Numbered from the stretch's first letter, positions 26,406-35,309 are shown. The stretch: DNA of 64,000 bases from G963677325 sp963677325 (GCA_963677325.2 CAXXGM010000003.1:186001-250000), one strand, 5' to 3'. A program made the numbers and translations. Notes: generated by a model not told the origin, from the letters alone.

Positions 26406-26504
26406 ATGAAAAGCGTAATTAAGAAAAAAGCAGAAATCAAGAATGTCAAAGCAGCTCAATGCTGTGCTAAAACCTCAAGAACGATTGTAGGTTGTCATGA
26501 TTAA
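26406..26504 (+). CDS. 32-residue Cys-containing peptide, candidate radical SAM substrate
   Basis: An ATG-to-TAA frame of 33 codons not longer than the usual ORF cut-off. The first half is Lys-rich (MKSVIKKKAEIKNVKAAQ), like a leader. The second half has adjacent Cys at 19 and 20, then C30 and a terminal HD. It lies between the ArsM-like gene and a radical SAM/SPASM enzyme of the type that modifies peptides, on the same strand, which is the layout of RiPP precursor and maturase. No family name is recognised. The palindromes on both sides may set its transcript level. It may also be non-coding; conservation of the peptide in related genomes would decide. Confidence 0.55.
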   Translation: MKSVIKKKAEIKNVKAAQCCAKTSRTIVGCHD

Positions 26505-26512
26505 TTGACTAA

Positions 26513-26545
26513 AGACCTGACAGGATTCTGAAACCTGTCAGGTCT
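26513..26545 (+). repeat. AGACCTGACAG/CTGTCAGGTCT hairpin
   Basis: A perfect 11-bp inverted repeat (26513-26523 and 26535-26545) starts 9 bases after the small peptide gene and ends 15 bases before the radical SAM gene. It could attenuate or stabilise the transcript between them; no T run follows. Confidence 0.75.
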
Positions 26546-26559
26546 CAATACAGAACTTT

Positions 26560-27888
26560 ATGAATTATTCAAAACAAAATATCTCTTCTAAGATTAAGGA
26601 TAATGAACATTCTTATATCATCAATCTTTTGTCCGGGAATGCCGATATACTTGAACCTGAGGAGGCGGACCTGCTTCAGGAGATTAAGAAGGGCCGGGAG
26701 CCTGAACGGGAATTAGCCGAAATCTTAAAGGGGAAAGGATATCTGAATGATTCCCTGGAAGAGAACAAACTCTTCCGGGAAAGGTATTTTGATTATTTAA
26801 AAACAAGGGATACCGAAGAGATACAGTTATTTTTAATTCTGAACTACAGCTGCAATTTCGATTGTACTTACTGTTACCAGGATGAATACTCCAATCCGAA
26901 GCCAGGTTCAGCATTTGAAGTTATCGACGCCTTCTTTCATTATATCCAAAAGGAATTAGGCGATAGAAGAAAATACATTACTGTTTTTGGTGGGGAACCT
27001 TTGCTGAATTCTTCCGGACAAAAAGAAAAGATCGCCTATTTACTTCAAAAAGCAAATGAAGCCAGACTGGAAGTCTGTTTTGTTACAAATGGTTATACTC
27101 TGGAAGAATATGCTGAAATTCTTTTATCAGGAAGAATCCGTGAGATTCAGGTTACACTTGACGGTACCAAAAACATTCACAACAAAAGGAGATTTCTTCA
27201 GGGTGGCGGAGAAACCTTTGAAAGAATTGTAAAGGGTATTGATCTTTGTCTGCAAAATCATATTCCCGTAAATCTAAGGATGGTGATTGATAAGGAAAAC
27301 ATAACTGATCTGCCTGATTTTGCCCGTTTTGCTATAGAAAAAGGATGGACCTCAAGCCCTTATTTCAAAACGCAGATAGGGAGGAATTATGAACTCCATC
27401 ATTGTCAGTCAACTCCTGAGAAGCTTTTCAGCAGAATTTCCCTTTTTGAACAAATATTTGAACTGACCAAAAGGTATCCTCATATTGCTGAATTCTATAA
27501 ACCCGCATACTCTGTTGCAAAGCATCTTGCGGAAACCGGAGGTCTGCCGGACCCTCTGTTTGATGCCTGTCCGGCCTGTAAGACAGAGTGGGCCTTCGAC
27601 TATACAGGAAAAATATATTCCTGTACCGCTACGGTAGGGAAAGCAGATGAAACACTTGGAACTTTTTATCCGGAAATCAGGCGAAATGAGACCTTGATTG
27701 AAGAATGGGAATCACGCGATGTGACGACGATTCCTGCATGCAGGGATTGTGAAATACAATTAGCCTGTGGAGGAGGGTGCGGGTCTGTGGCTAAAAATAA
27801 AAACGGTTTTATAGGGTCTCCCGATTGCCGGCCTGTGAAAGAATTGCTTGAGCTTGGTTTCTCGGCTTATCTGATGAATGAAAAATAA
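26560..27888 (+). CDS. Radical SAM/SPASM peptide-maturase-like enzyme
   Basis: A 442-residue protein. Residues 1-90 form an N-terminal region like those of RiPP maturases, which may bind a leader peptide. The radical SAM cluster is C98, C102, C105 (CNFDCTYC), and FGGEP at 143-147 binds SAM. A SPASM-type C-terminal domain has Cys at 337, 340, 355, 394, 397, 403, 407 and 423 (CPAC, CRDC, ACGGGC), enough for two auxiliary [4Fe-4S] clusters. It probably modifies a peptide or protein by radical chemistry. Its closest candidate substrate is the 32-residue Cys peptide just upstream. A sulfatase-maturase role is less likely because no sulfatase is near. Confidence 0.85.
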   Translation: MNYSKQNISSKIKDNEHSYIINLLSGNADILEPEEADLLQEIKKGREPERELAEILKGKGYLNDSLEENKLFRERYFDYLKTRDTEEIQLFLILNYSCNFDCTYCYQDEYSNPKPGSAFEVIDAFFHYIQKELGDRRKYITVFGGEPLLNSSGQKEKIAYLLQKANEARLEVCFVTNGYTLEEYAEILLSGRIREIQVTLDGTKNIHNKRRFLQGGGETFERIVKGIDLCLQNHIPVNLRMVIDKENITDLPDFARFAIEKGWTSSPYFKTQIGRNYELHHCQSTPEKLFSRISLFEQIFELTKRYPHIAEFYKPAYSVAKHLAETGGLPDPLFDACPACKTEWAFDYTGKIYSCTATVGKADETLGTFYPEIRRNETLIEEWESRDVTTIPACRDCEIQLACGGGCGSVAKNKNGFIGSPDCRPVKELLELGFSAYLMNEK

Positions 27889-27907
27889 AAAATGATAATA
27901 GTGTATT

Positions 27908-29176
27908 ATGACTGAAATTACATCTGCTGAATTTGAAAAGGAAGTACTGGAAGGAGGGAAAGTCGTTCTTGATTTTTATTCATCTGAATGTCCGCCCTGC
28001 GAAGCTGTTGCTCCAAAATTTGAGGCTCTTTCTAAATTATATGGTGATGATATCAGGTTCCTGAAAATGTTCAGACAGCAAAATCGTGAACTGGCTGATA
28101 AACTTGGAGTAAAATCTTCTCCTACCCTGTTGTTCTTTGACCAGGGGAAGGAGCTTGGTGACCGACTATCAGGGGGAATCAAACGCGGAGACATCATTCA
28201 TCATTTAAATTCGATGCTGCCGGCAGAAAGGGTAAAAGAAATCAGTAGTAAAATCAAACCCACCGTCTCAGAATACGAAGTGATTGTTCTTGGCGGCGGA
28301 CCCGGAGGACTGACTGCCGGCCTGTACCTGTGTCAGTCAAAAATCAATACGGTTCTGATTGATATCGCTTTACCGGGAGGACATGTTTCGACTACTCACC
28401 AGATTTCCAATTACCCGGGGTTCATTGAACCCCAGGCTGGATATATGTTGTCTCATCAAATGTCGGAGCAGACAAAATTATGTGGTACGGCCTACAAGGT
28501 GGCTGTTGATGTGACTCAAATAGATCTGAAGAAAAAAGAAGTGATCATCGATGAGTATGAAACCATAAAAGCGAAGAAAATCATCATTGCCACGGGTACA
28601 ACACCCAATCTCATTGGAATACCCGGAGAAAAAGAACTGAAAGGCAAGGGAATATCCTATTGTGCCACCTGTGATGCCAAGAATTTTGAAGGCAGGGAGG
28701 TCGTTGTGATCGGAGGAGGAAATTCTGCAGTGGAGGAATCGGATTTCATTTCAAGATTCACCAGTAAAATTACCATGGTACATCGGTCTGATTCCTTTAA
28801 AGCCAACAAAACTGCACAGGAAAAGATACTTTCCAATCCTAAAATTGATGTTCTCTTCGAACATGAACCCCTGTCTTTTAGGCGCGAGGGAGATAAAATG
28901 ATCACTGAAGTAGAAGATCTGAAGACCAAAGAGCGAAAAATGCTTGTCAGTGAAGGTGTCTTTATCTTTATCGGAATGAAGCCTAATGTGACCCTCTTTA
29001 ATGACCTGCTTCATCTTGACCGTTGGAATTACATCAAAACCGACGAAGACATGCGGACCAATCTACCCGGCATCTTTGCGGTAGGTGATGTGACCAGCAA
29101 GAAATACAGGCAGATAACAACAGCGGTTGCCGATGGTACCATTGCAGCAATCGCAATTGCAAAGGAATTGAATTAA
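27908..29176 (+). CDS. Thioredoxin-thioredoxin reductase fusion
   Basis: A 422-residue protein. Residues 1-105 are a thioredoxin domain with redox motif CPPC (C28, C31) in place of the common CGPC. Residues 120-422 are a low-molecular-weight thioredoxin reductase. It has an FAD motif (VIVLGGGPGGLTAG, near 126), the redox pair CATC (C252, C255), an NADPH motif (VVVIGGGNSAVEESD) and a closing AVGDVTSKKYRQITTAVADG. The order thioredoxin then reductase is the reverse of the mycobacterial fusion. It would move electrons from NADPH to thiols. It starts 19 bases after the radical SAM gene, so it probably serves the same pathway. Confidence 0.9.
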   Translation: MTEITSAEFEKEVLEGGKVVLDFYSSECPPCEAVAPKFEALSKLYGDDIRFLKMFRQQNRELADKLGVKSSPTLLFFDQGKELGDRLSGGIKRGDIIHHLNSMLPAERVKEISSKIKPTVSEYEVIVLGGGPGGLTAGLYLCQSKINTVLIDIALPGGHVSTTHQISNYPGFIEPQAGYMLSHQMSEQTKLCGTAYKVAVDVTQIDLKKKEVIIDEYETIKAKKIIIATGTTPNLIGIPGEKELKGKGISYCATCDAKNFEGREVVVIGGGNSAVEESDFISRFTSKITMVHRSDSFKANKTAQEKILSNPKIDVLFEHEPLSFRREGDKMITEVEDLKTKERKMLVSEGVFIFIGMKPNVTLFNDLLHLDRWNYIKTDEDMRTNLPGIFAVGDVTSKKYRQITTAVADGTIAAIAIAKELN

Positions 29177-29257
29177 TGAATTCTTCCTTTATAAATAATG
29201 GAATTCAGCTGAAAAACTGTAATTTGTTCCATGCAATTGGTCAAACATCATAAAATA

Positions 29258-29668
29258 ATGAAAATGGAAGCTACTCAGATGATCATAGAAAAAATCAGTC
29301 CTTATGATTTTGAAAAGACTGTGGACCTCATATCAGAAGGAGCCCAGAAGATGGAATGGCAAATACCCGCCATTCATGACTTACAGCAATCTCTGGCAAA
29401 ATCAGGGATAATGGTAAAACCTGTAAAGGTGATCGAAATGTGTAAACCAAAATATTCGGGCCGGATGCTTGAAAAAAATGATGAAAGAATTGTTTCTGTG
29501 ATGATGCCTTGCCGCATTTCAGTTTACATGAAAGATGATGATAAAACATATGTTTCTCTTGTAAATACATCCGCCATGGCTTCAGGAATGCCCGAAAATA
29601 TTAATAAAATTATAACTGAGGCGTCAGGCGAAATTGATGATCTGCTGGAATCAGTAATAGGAAACTAA
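29258..29668 (+). CDS. DUF302 family protein
   Basis: About 136 residues from the ATG at 29258 (MKMEATQM); the frame is open from 29231. It shows the DUF302 pattern: IPAIHDLQQSLAKSGI, then KVIEMCKPKYSGRMLEKND and MMPCRISVYMKDDDKTYVS. Single Cys at MCKP and MPCR are conserved in the family as I recall it. Function unknown; DUF302 proteins often occur with thiol, sulfur or metal genes. It is last in the radical SAM cluster and may be cotranscribed with the reductase gene 81 bases upstream. Confidence 0.8.
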   Translation: MKMEATQMIIEKISPYDFEKTVDLISEGAQKMEWQIPAIHDLQQSLAKSGIMVKPVKVIEMCKPKYSGRMLEKNDERIVSVMMPCRISVYMKDDDKTYVSLVNTSAMASGMPENINKIITEASGEIDDLLESVIGN

Positions 29669-29942
29669 ACGGGAAAATTTAGGTGCATTTTTCAGCTTTT
29701 CTTTTTATTTGTTTTTTTATTGTCAATCGATTTCAGCGGTCCTCTTTATTTCTGCTGATTCATTTTCAATGATTTATCCTGACGATATTTTATTCAATAA
29801 AGTAGACTCTTCCCGGTAGTGTTTGAATTCTGCATGGTTAAATAGTATATATTTCATCGCAGGTAAAGAAATATTAAAGAAATGTTTTTTTTTCGTTGAA
29901 TTGTATTATTTTCATGCCGAACTAACGAATCAATCAATACTG

Positions 29943-30314
29943 ATGAAAGAAATCCGGCAGGAATATTTACTAAAAACAACACAACCCTTATTATTTAACC
30001 GGATAAGTTCAGCTTCGGGTCTTTCTGAATGGTTTGCAGACAATGTGATTATTGAAGGAAAAAACGTTGTTTTTACGTGGGGGAAAACGACTCAAAAGGC
30101 AGAAATTCTGAAGATTATACCCAATGAATCCATCCGGTTCAGATGGTTGGATTCCGGGCTCAACACGGAATTTGAATTTGCAATCAATGAGGATGAATTA
30201 ACCGGAGACATTGCCCTTATTGTAACTGATCACATTGAAGAGGAAGAAGAAAAGGATATGGTCAGTTTATGGAATTCCCAAATTTCCAGACTTAAGCATG
30301 CAATAGGATCCTGA
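29943..30314 (+). CDS. SRPBCC/START-like domain protein
   Basis: A 123-residue single-domain protein starting MKEIRQEYLLKTTQPLLFNRIS. The frame is open from 29823, but the extra 40 residues are low-complexity and hydrophobic and are unlikely to be real. SGLSEWFADNVIIEGKNVVFTWG and the alternating strands to FEFAINEDEL fit the Bet v1/AHSA1 ligand-binding fold. The acidic block EEEEEKDM before the last helix is usual for the Bacteroidetes START-like family. Ligand unknown. It is located just before the LptF/G-type gene. Confidence 0.75.
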   Translation: MKEIRQEYLLKTTQPLLFNRISSASGLSEWFADNVIIEGKNVVFTWGKTTQKAEILKIIPNESIRFRWLDSGLNTEFEFAINEDELTGDIALIVTDHIEEEEEKDMVSLWNSQISRLKHAIGS

Positions 30315-30435
30315 AGCAATGTCTTAAAGTCCTTAAAAAGATGTAGCTTTGCTTTGTTAATTTAAAATGTAGGAATTAAAGTAAAACGGAGTAATTTCTT
30401 TAATTTTTTACATTCTTTCATTCTTTTTTATTTGT

Positions 30436-31908
30436 ATGAAGCGGTTGCAATTATATATTATCAAAAGTTTTATAGGTCCCTTTTTTGTTACTCTCATTAT
30501 TTCGCTCTTCGTACTTCTGATGCAGTTCTTATGGGTTTACCTTGACGACCTGGTCGGGAAAGGCCTCAATCTGAATATTATTGCTGAATTTGTCGTCTAC
30601 ACTCTCGCCATGCTGATGACCAATGCACTTCCGCTGGCCATTCTGCTGGCTTCGATCATGACCTTTGGAGATCTTGGCGAGAACAATGAGCTGCTTGCAA
30701 TGAAAGCGGCAGGAATATCATTATACCGGATTGTAGCTCCTGTGGTAGTATTGAGTATTTGTCTGAGCGTGGGTGCCTTCTTTTTTTCAAATATGGTTAT
30801 CCCGGAAGCATATCGCAAATTGGCTTCTTTGATGCGCAGTATTCAGGTATTAAAGCCTGATATCGTTGTTAAGGAGGGAGTTTTCTCCAATGAAATTGAC
30901 GGGTTCTCTATAAAAGTCGGAAAAAAATCACGTAATGGGGATATGCTGTATGATATATTGATTTATGACCATAGAGAGGGGAAGGGAAATGGAAATGTGA
31001 CCGTGGCAGATTCGGGAACGATGAAAATCACAAAAGATAAAAAATACATGGTACTGAACCTTTTCTCAGGCCAAAGATATAATGAAGTGAATGAGAATCA
31101 TGGCAAGAGAACTTACCCCTCAAGAACAGATAAATTTAAAAAGCAGACCCTTTATACTGAATTGCAGGATATGGAACTGGGAAGAAGAGATGAGGGTATG
31201 TATAAAAATGCCTACAAAGCTTTAAATAATAAACAGCTCGTGGTTTATGAGGATTCCATCAGTAAAGAAGTAGATAAGTTAAGAGAGCAGTACGCACTTA
31301 GCATAAATTACATTGATCCGGTGAATTACGGTATATCCCGGATATCCCGCAACGATACCTCAGGAATTATCCCGCAAAAGTTAAAGCATTATTATGATAT
31401 TAACAGTTTGGTCGCTAATATGAATCATCCCAATAAACTGGAAGCTGTTCAAAGGGCACTCAATAGTGCCCGTAGTAATATGAGATCGATACAGGTGTCT
31501 GAGGAGGGAATAATGCTAAGTGTACGTATTCTGAACCGGTTTGAAATTGAATGGCATAAAAAGTATACCTTTGCATTGGCTTGTCTGATTTTTCTCCTGA
31601 TCGGTGCACCTTTGGGAGCCATTATTAGAAAAGGAGGATTGGGTATGCCGCTGGTTGTTTCTGTCCTGCTCTTTATTTTTTATTGGATTATGTCCACTAC
31701 CGGAGAGAAAATTGCCAGAGATAGCGCTTCCGGGGTATGGCATGGGGTCTGGTTTTCGTCACTCTTCTTTTTGCCGGCAGGTATTTATCTGACCTATAAG
31801 GCAGCTAACGATTCTATTGTATTCAATTTCGCCGCCTATGCCGGTTTCTTCAGGAAATTAATTTTCTGGAAAAAGAAAAAAGTGATTGATGAAAATATAG
31901 AAGGCTAA
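30436..31908 (+). CDS. LptF/LptG-family lipopolysaccharide export permease
   Basis: A 490-residue inner-membrane protein. Two or three helices at residues 10-125 (FIGPFFVTLIISLFVLLMQF and others) are followed by a large periplasmic domain (about 125-375). At least three C-terminal helices follow (YTFALACLIFLLIGAPLGAI, MPLVVSVLLFIFYWIMS). MKRLQLYIIKSFIGPF is the typical YjgP/YjgQ opening. It forms the transmembrane part of the Lpt ABC transporter that pulls LPS from the inner membrane. The periplasmic part is longer than in E. coli, as usual in Bacteroidetes. LptF and LptG cannot be told apart here. Confidence 0.88.
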   Translation: MKRLQLYIIKSFIGPFFVTLIISLFVLLMQFLWVYLDDLVGKGLNLNIIAEFVVYTLAMLMTNALPLAILLASIMTFGDLGENNELLAMKAAGISLYRIVAPVVVLSICLSVGAFFFSNMVIPEAYRKLASLMRSIQVLKPDIVVKEGVFSNEIDGFSIKVGKKSRNGDMLYDILIYDHREGKGNGNVTVADSGTMKITKDKKYMVLNLFSGQRYNEVNENHGKRTYPSRTDKFKKQTLYTELQDMELGRRDEGMYKNAYKALNNKQLVVYEDSISKEVDKLREQYALSINYIDPVNYGISRISRNDTSGIIPQKLKHYYDINSLVANMNHPNKLEAVQRALNSARSNMRSIQVSEEGIMLSVRILNRFEIEWHKKYTFALACLIFLLIGAPLGAIIRKGGLGMPLVVSVLLFIFYWIMSTTGEKIARDSASGVWHGVWFSSLFFLPAGIYLTYKAANDSIVFNFAAYAGFFRKLIFWKKKKVIDENIEG

Positions 31909-31972
31909 AGTTATTTTTCTGTAACCTTTTATGAATATTTCCTGCTGGGACAATACAAAGAAAGATTATTTA

Positions 31973-31980
31973 TAATTTTG
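31973..31980 (+). promoter_or_regulatory. -7 promoter box before ribBA
   Basis: TAATTTTG matches TAnnTTTG. Transcription would begin near 31987, after the TTG (31978) and ATG (31984), so the ATG at 32017 is the usable start. Confidence 0.55.
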
Positions 31981-32016
31981 TCCATGAAAGGTTTCATCCT
32001 TTCTTATGAACTGAAA

Positions 32017-33222
32017 ATGAACGATATTAAATTAAATACGATTACAGAAGCTATTGAGGATATCCGCAATGGCAAATTTATCATTGTCGTTGACGATGAG
32101 GATCGTGAGAATGAGGGGGACTTTATTGCCGCCGCTGAAAAGGTGACTCCTGAAATGATCAATTTCATGGCTGCAGAAGGCCGCGGACTTATTTGTGTGC
32201 CATTAACGGAAGAACGCTGTGATGAATTGGAATTGGACATGATGGTGTCACGCAATACCTCTTTGCACGATACTCCGTTTACTGTTTCGGTGGATGCCGT
32301 AGGCGAGAATACCACGACTGGAATTTCCGCCCATGACAGGGCTGTCACCATTCAAAAGCTTGCTAATCCTGCAACCCAACCTCATGAGCTTGGCCGGCCC
32401 GGACATATTTTCCCATTAAGGGCCAAAAGCCGGGGAGTGTTAAGAAGAGCCGGTCATACTGAAGCGGCAGTAGATCTGACAAGACTGGCGGGCTTAAATC
32501 CGGTAGGGGTTTTGGTTGAAATAATGAATCCGGATGGTTCAATGGCCCGTCTGCCTCAATTGTATGAGATTGCAAAGAAATTTGATCTGAAATTAATTTC
32601 TATAGCCGACCTGATCAGTTATAAGCTGAAAATGGAAAGCCTTATTGAAAGGGGAGTTGAAGTTCAGCTTCCAACCGAATACGGCCATTTTAATTTGATC
32701 CCTTTCCTGCAAAAATCCAACGGTGTTGAGCATATTGCCCTTATTAAGGGTACCTGGGAAGCGGAGGAGACCATTCTGGTAAGAATGCACTCTTCATGCG
32801 CTACGGGGGATATCTTCGGCTCTTTGAGATGCGAATGCGGGGAACAACTGCATAAAGCCATGAGCCTCATTGAAAAAGAGGGTAAGGGAGTTATCATCTA
32901 CATTCAGCAGGAAGGAAGGGGGATTGGTCTGATGAACAAAATTCGTGCCTATAAACTGCAGGAACAGGGATTTGATACCGTTGATGCCAATATTCACCTT
33001 GGTTTTGATCCTGACGAGAGAGACTATGGTGTAGGAGCACAGATCCTGCGTAATCTTGGAGTTCAAAAAATGAGACTTCTCACCAACAACCCGGTTAAAA
33101 GGGTTGGGCTGGAAGGTTACGGTCTGAAAGTAGTAGAGTCAATTCCCATCCTGGTTGAACCTAATAAATACAACGAAGCTTACATCAATACCAAACGGGA
33201 CAGGATGGGGCATTCGCTTTGA
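32017..33222 (+). CDS. ribBA: Bifunctional DHBP synthase/GTP cyclohydrolase II
   Basis: A 401-residue enzyme for the first steps of both branches of riboflavin synthesis. It starts MNDIKLNTITEAIEDIRNG. The N-terminal RibB half has DDEDRENEGDF (metal site) and GRPGHIFPLRAK. The C-terminal RibA half has the zinc site CATGDIFGSLRCECG and the catalytic Tyr/Arg block QEGRGIGLMNKIRAY. Both halves keep their motifs, so both activities are expected. The longer frame to 31978 is rejected because of the promoter box. Confidence 0.95.
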   Translation: MNDIKLNTITEAIEDIRNGKFIIVVDDEDRENEGDFIAAAEKVTPEMINFMAAEGRGLICVPLTEERCDELELDMMVSRNTSLHDTPFTVSVDAVGENTTTGISAHDRAVTIQKLANPATQPHELGRPGHIFPLRAKSRGVLRRAGHTEAAVDLTRLAGLNPVGVLVEIMNPDGSMARLPQLYEIAKKFDLKLISIADLISYKLKMESLIERGVEVQLPTEYGHFNLIPFLQKSNGVEHIALIKGTWEAEETILVRMHSSCATGDIFGSLRCECGEQLHKAMSLIEKEGKGVIIYIQQEGRGIGLMNKIRAYKLQEQGFDTVDANIHLGFDPDERDYGVGAQILRNLGVQKMRLLTNNPVKRVGLEGYGLKVVESIPILVEPNKYNEAYINTKRDRMGHSL

Positions 33223-33227
33223 TTAAT

Positions 33228-33294
33228 AGTTTCAACGTTACAAGGTTCCAAACTTTGGGACATTGAAACATTGAAACTTTGGAACTTTACTTCT
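33228..33294. repeat. Word array of TTGAAAC/GTTCCAAA before fmt
   Basis: ACATTGAAAC occurs in tandem (33260-33280), with CAAGGTTCCAAACTTTGG and TTGGAACTTT forming inverted partners. It produces a false 8-residue N-terminal extension of fmt. Confidence 0.7.
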
Positions 33295-34260
33295 ATGAAA
33301 GGGAAAGACCTCAGGATTGTATTCATGGGTACGCCGGAGTTTGCCTGTGAAAGTTTGCAGGCTTTAATGGAGAACGGGTACAACGTGGTTGCTGTCGTGA
33401 CAGTTCCGGATAAACCCGCAGGTAGGGGACAAAAATTAAATCAGTCAGCAGTCAAGCTGTACGCTCTGAAAAAGAACCTCCCGTTATTGCAGCCGGTTAA
33501 GTTAAAAGATGAGGAATTTGTTTCTGAATTGCGGTCTTTTAAAGCAGACCTTCAGGTAATAGTAGCTTTTCGGATGCTCCCGGAGGTCGTCTGGAACATG
33601 CCTCCTCTTGGAACCATCAATCTTCATGGATCACTGCTTCCGGATTACCGGGGAGCCGCACCTTTAAACTGGCCCATCATCAATGGTGACAAAGAAACAG
33701 GAATCACTACTTTCCTCTTAAAACAGGAGATCGACACCGGCAATATTCTTTTCCGGGAAAGAATAAAAATAGATCCTGAAGACACTGTTGGCGATTTACA
33801 TGACAGGGCCATGAAAATGGGTGCTGGTTTATTAATAAAAACAATCGAAGCCCTGGCCGAAGGAAGTATTAAGCCGGTGCCCCAGGATTCTTTGGTTATC
33901 GATATAAAAAGGCTCCTGGCCCCTAAAATATTTAAGGAAGACTGTAAAATTGACTGGCGAAAAACCGGTGATCAGATCAAAAACCTGATACGTGGTTTAA
34001 GCCCGTATCCTGCTGCCTGGACGACTCTTCAAAAAGAGGATAATTCCTTGAATCTTAAAATATTCAGGTCCTCTTTCGACCCTGACATCAAAAGTTACAA
34101 TCCTGGAACAATCCTTACCGATCAGAAGCAATATCTTAAAATCGCCTGTCTTGATGGATTTATCAACGTCTTGGAACTGCAGCTTGCTGGTAAAAACAAA
34201 ATGAGCATAGCTGATTTTTTGAGAGGATTTCCAAACGCCTCGGATTACAAAGCAGAATGA
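33295..34260 (+). CDS. fmt: Methionyl-tRNA formyltransferase
   Basis: A 321-residue enzyme that formylates Met-tRNA(fMet) with 10-formyl-THF. It starts MKGKDLRIVFMGTPEFACESL. The catalytic block is INLHGSLLPDYRGAAPLNWPII, with the hydrolase triad Asn, His and Asp. RGLSPYPAAWT opens the C-terminal tRNA-binding domain. The frame extends to 33271, but that part is the word array. There is no def gene beside it. Confidence 0.95.
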   Translation: MKGKDLRIVFMGTPEFACESLQALMENGYNVVAVVTVPDKPAGRGQKLNQSAVKLYALKKNLPLLQPVKLKDEEFVSELRSFKADLQVIVAFRMLPEVVWNMPPLGTINLHGSLLPDYRGAAPLNWPIINGDKETGITTFLLKQEIDTGNILFRERIKIDPEDTVGDLHDRAMKMGAGLLIKTIEALAEGSIKPVPQDSLVIDIKRLLAPKIFKEDCKIDWRKTGDQIKNLIRGLSPYPAAWTTLQKEDNSLNLKIFRSSFDPDIKSYNPGTILTDQKQYLKIACLDGFINVLELQLAGKNKMSIADFLRGFPNASDYKAE

Positions 34261-34339
34261 TGTGATGATGTGATGATTGGTTAATTCTTGATTAACGGGA
34301 GTTCGATCTAAGCAATCAGCACATCAACTAATCATCTCA
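34258..34339. repeat. GATGTGATGAT words plus a solo copy of an element arm
   Basis: TGATGTGATGATGTGATGATTGG words start at the fmt stop codon, and AGCACATCAACTAATCATCTC mirrors them at the other end. In between, 34291-34316 is close to the terminal arm of the element at 42040-42285. Confidence 0.65.
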
Positions 34340-35284
34340 TTAAATTCTTTTTCTCAGTGATATAACCTGTCCTGGATGTGGCTCCTGGCCCTTTTGCATT
34401 TTATTCAACCTGTACAGGGAATTTAATTTAACCCCATACCATTGTGCGATCGACCATAAGGATTCATTCTCCTTGGCTACATGGTAATCATTCCCTCTGG
34501 GTGCTTTCCCTTTTTTGGTCTGAAGATATACAACGGAATTCATTTCAGGTTGGCTTCCTTTTTCGCAATCATTGTACTTGAAAATATCTTTTTCTTTCAT
34601 TGCAAATTCAGCGGCGATATTTTCGTATGTATCACCATCTTTTGCAAAGAATGCCTGTCTGCCATTTCTCTTTTCTACATCCCGGTCCGTAACGATGGTG
34701 TTATGCCTTGCTCCTGATCCGAATAGGAACCATCCATGCCTGGATCCATAATTTTTAGAATACCTGTCTAATTCATCCAGGTTGTAATCCTCAATTATTT
34801 TTATCAGTATTTCAGGATATCTGGGATTTGTAGCATATCCGGCTTTCTTCAGGCCATAAGCCCATTGCTTATAGTCCCTTATATTGTAATTGAACAAAAA
34901 TTTATACCTGTCACTTTCATTCAGAAATTTGGAATGATCGCGGTAGGATTCAGTTGGAGAACTGTATTTCCTGAAACATTCATCTTTTTCATCATCATCA
35001 TGATAAACCCTGCCCCCTGTCCAGTTGCTCTTACATTTTATTCCAAAATGATTGTTCGAGTTACGTGAAAGCAGAGATTTCCCATCTCCCGATTCCAGGC
35101 AAGCCTGAGCCATAGTAATGCTTGCAGGGATTGAATATTCTTTCATTTCACGAATGGCCAGTTTCGAATACCGGTTAATATATTCCTGCCGGGCACTGTT
35201 CCTGGTTGAACCTGATTTGGAATAACCATTCAGTACGAACGAAATAAGGATTGCCTGAAGAACCACAAAGAATTTAGAAACCAT
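34340..35284 (-). CDS. Exported glucosaminidase with LysM domain (peptidoglycan hydrolase)
   Basis: A 314-residue protein from the ATG at 35284. MVSKFFVVLQAILISFVLNG is a signal peptide, and a promoter box at 35302-35309 argues against the longer frame to 35329. Residues about 30-180 are a glucosaminidase domain (IPASITMAQACLESGDGKSLLSRNSNNHFGIKC and GLKKAGYATNPRYPEIL, GH73-like with the catalytic Glu in LESG). One LysM-like segment (near 218-263) and a clear C-terminal LysM (YHVAKENESLWSIAQWYGV) follow. It cuts peptidoglycan glycan strands in the periplasm. Confidence 0.9.
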   Translation of the reverse strand: MVSKFFVVLQAILISFVLNGYSKSGSTRNSARQEYINRYSKLAIREMKEYSIPASITMAQACLESGDGKSLLSRNSNNHFGIKCKSNWTGGRVYHDDDEKDECFRKYSSPTESYRDHSKFLNESDRYKFLFNYNIRDYKQWAYGLKKAGYATNPRYPEILIKIIEDYNLDELDRYSKNYGSRHGWFLFGSGARHNTIVTDRDVEKRNGRQAFFAKDGDTYENIAAEFAMKEKDIFKYNDCEKGSQPEMNSVVYLQTKKGKAPRGNDYHVAKENESLWSIAQWYGVKLNSLYRLNKMQKGQEPHPGQVISLRKRI

Positions 35285-35301
35285 AAGTTCAAATTTGTTC
35301 T

Positions 35302-35309
35302 CAAAATTA
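35302..35309 (-). promoter_or_regulatory. -7 promoter box for the glucosaminidase gene
   Basis: TAATTTTG on the minus strand, 17 bases before the ATG at 35284. Confidence 0.5.

Noticed and set aside
29823..29942. 40-residue N-terminal extension of the SRPBCC protein
   Set aside because: It is hydrophobic, A+T-rich, lacks a signal-peptide pattern, and the domain starts directly at the ATG at 29943.
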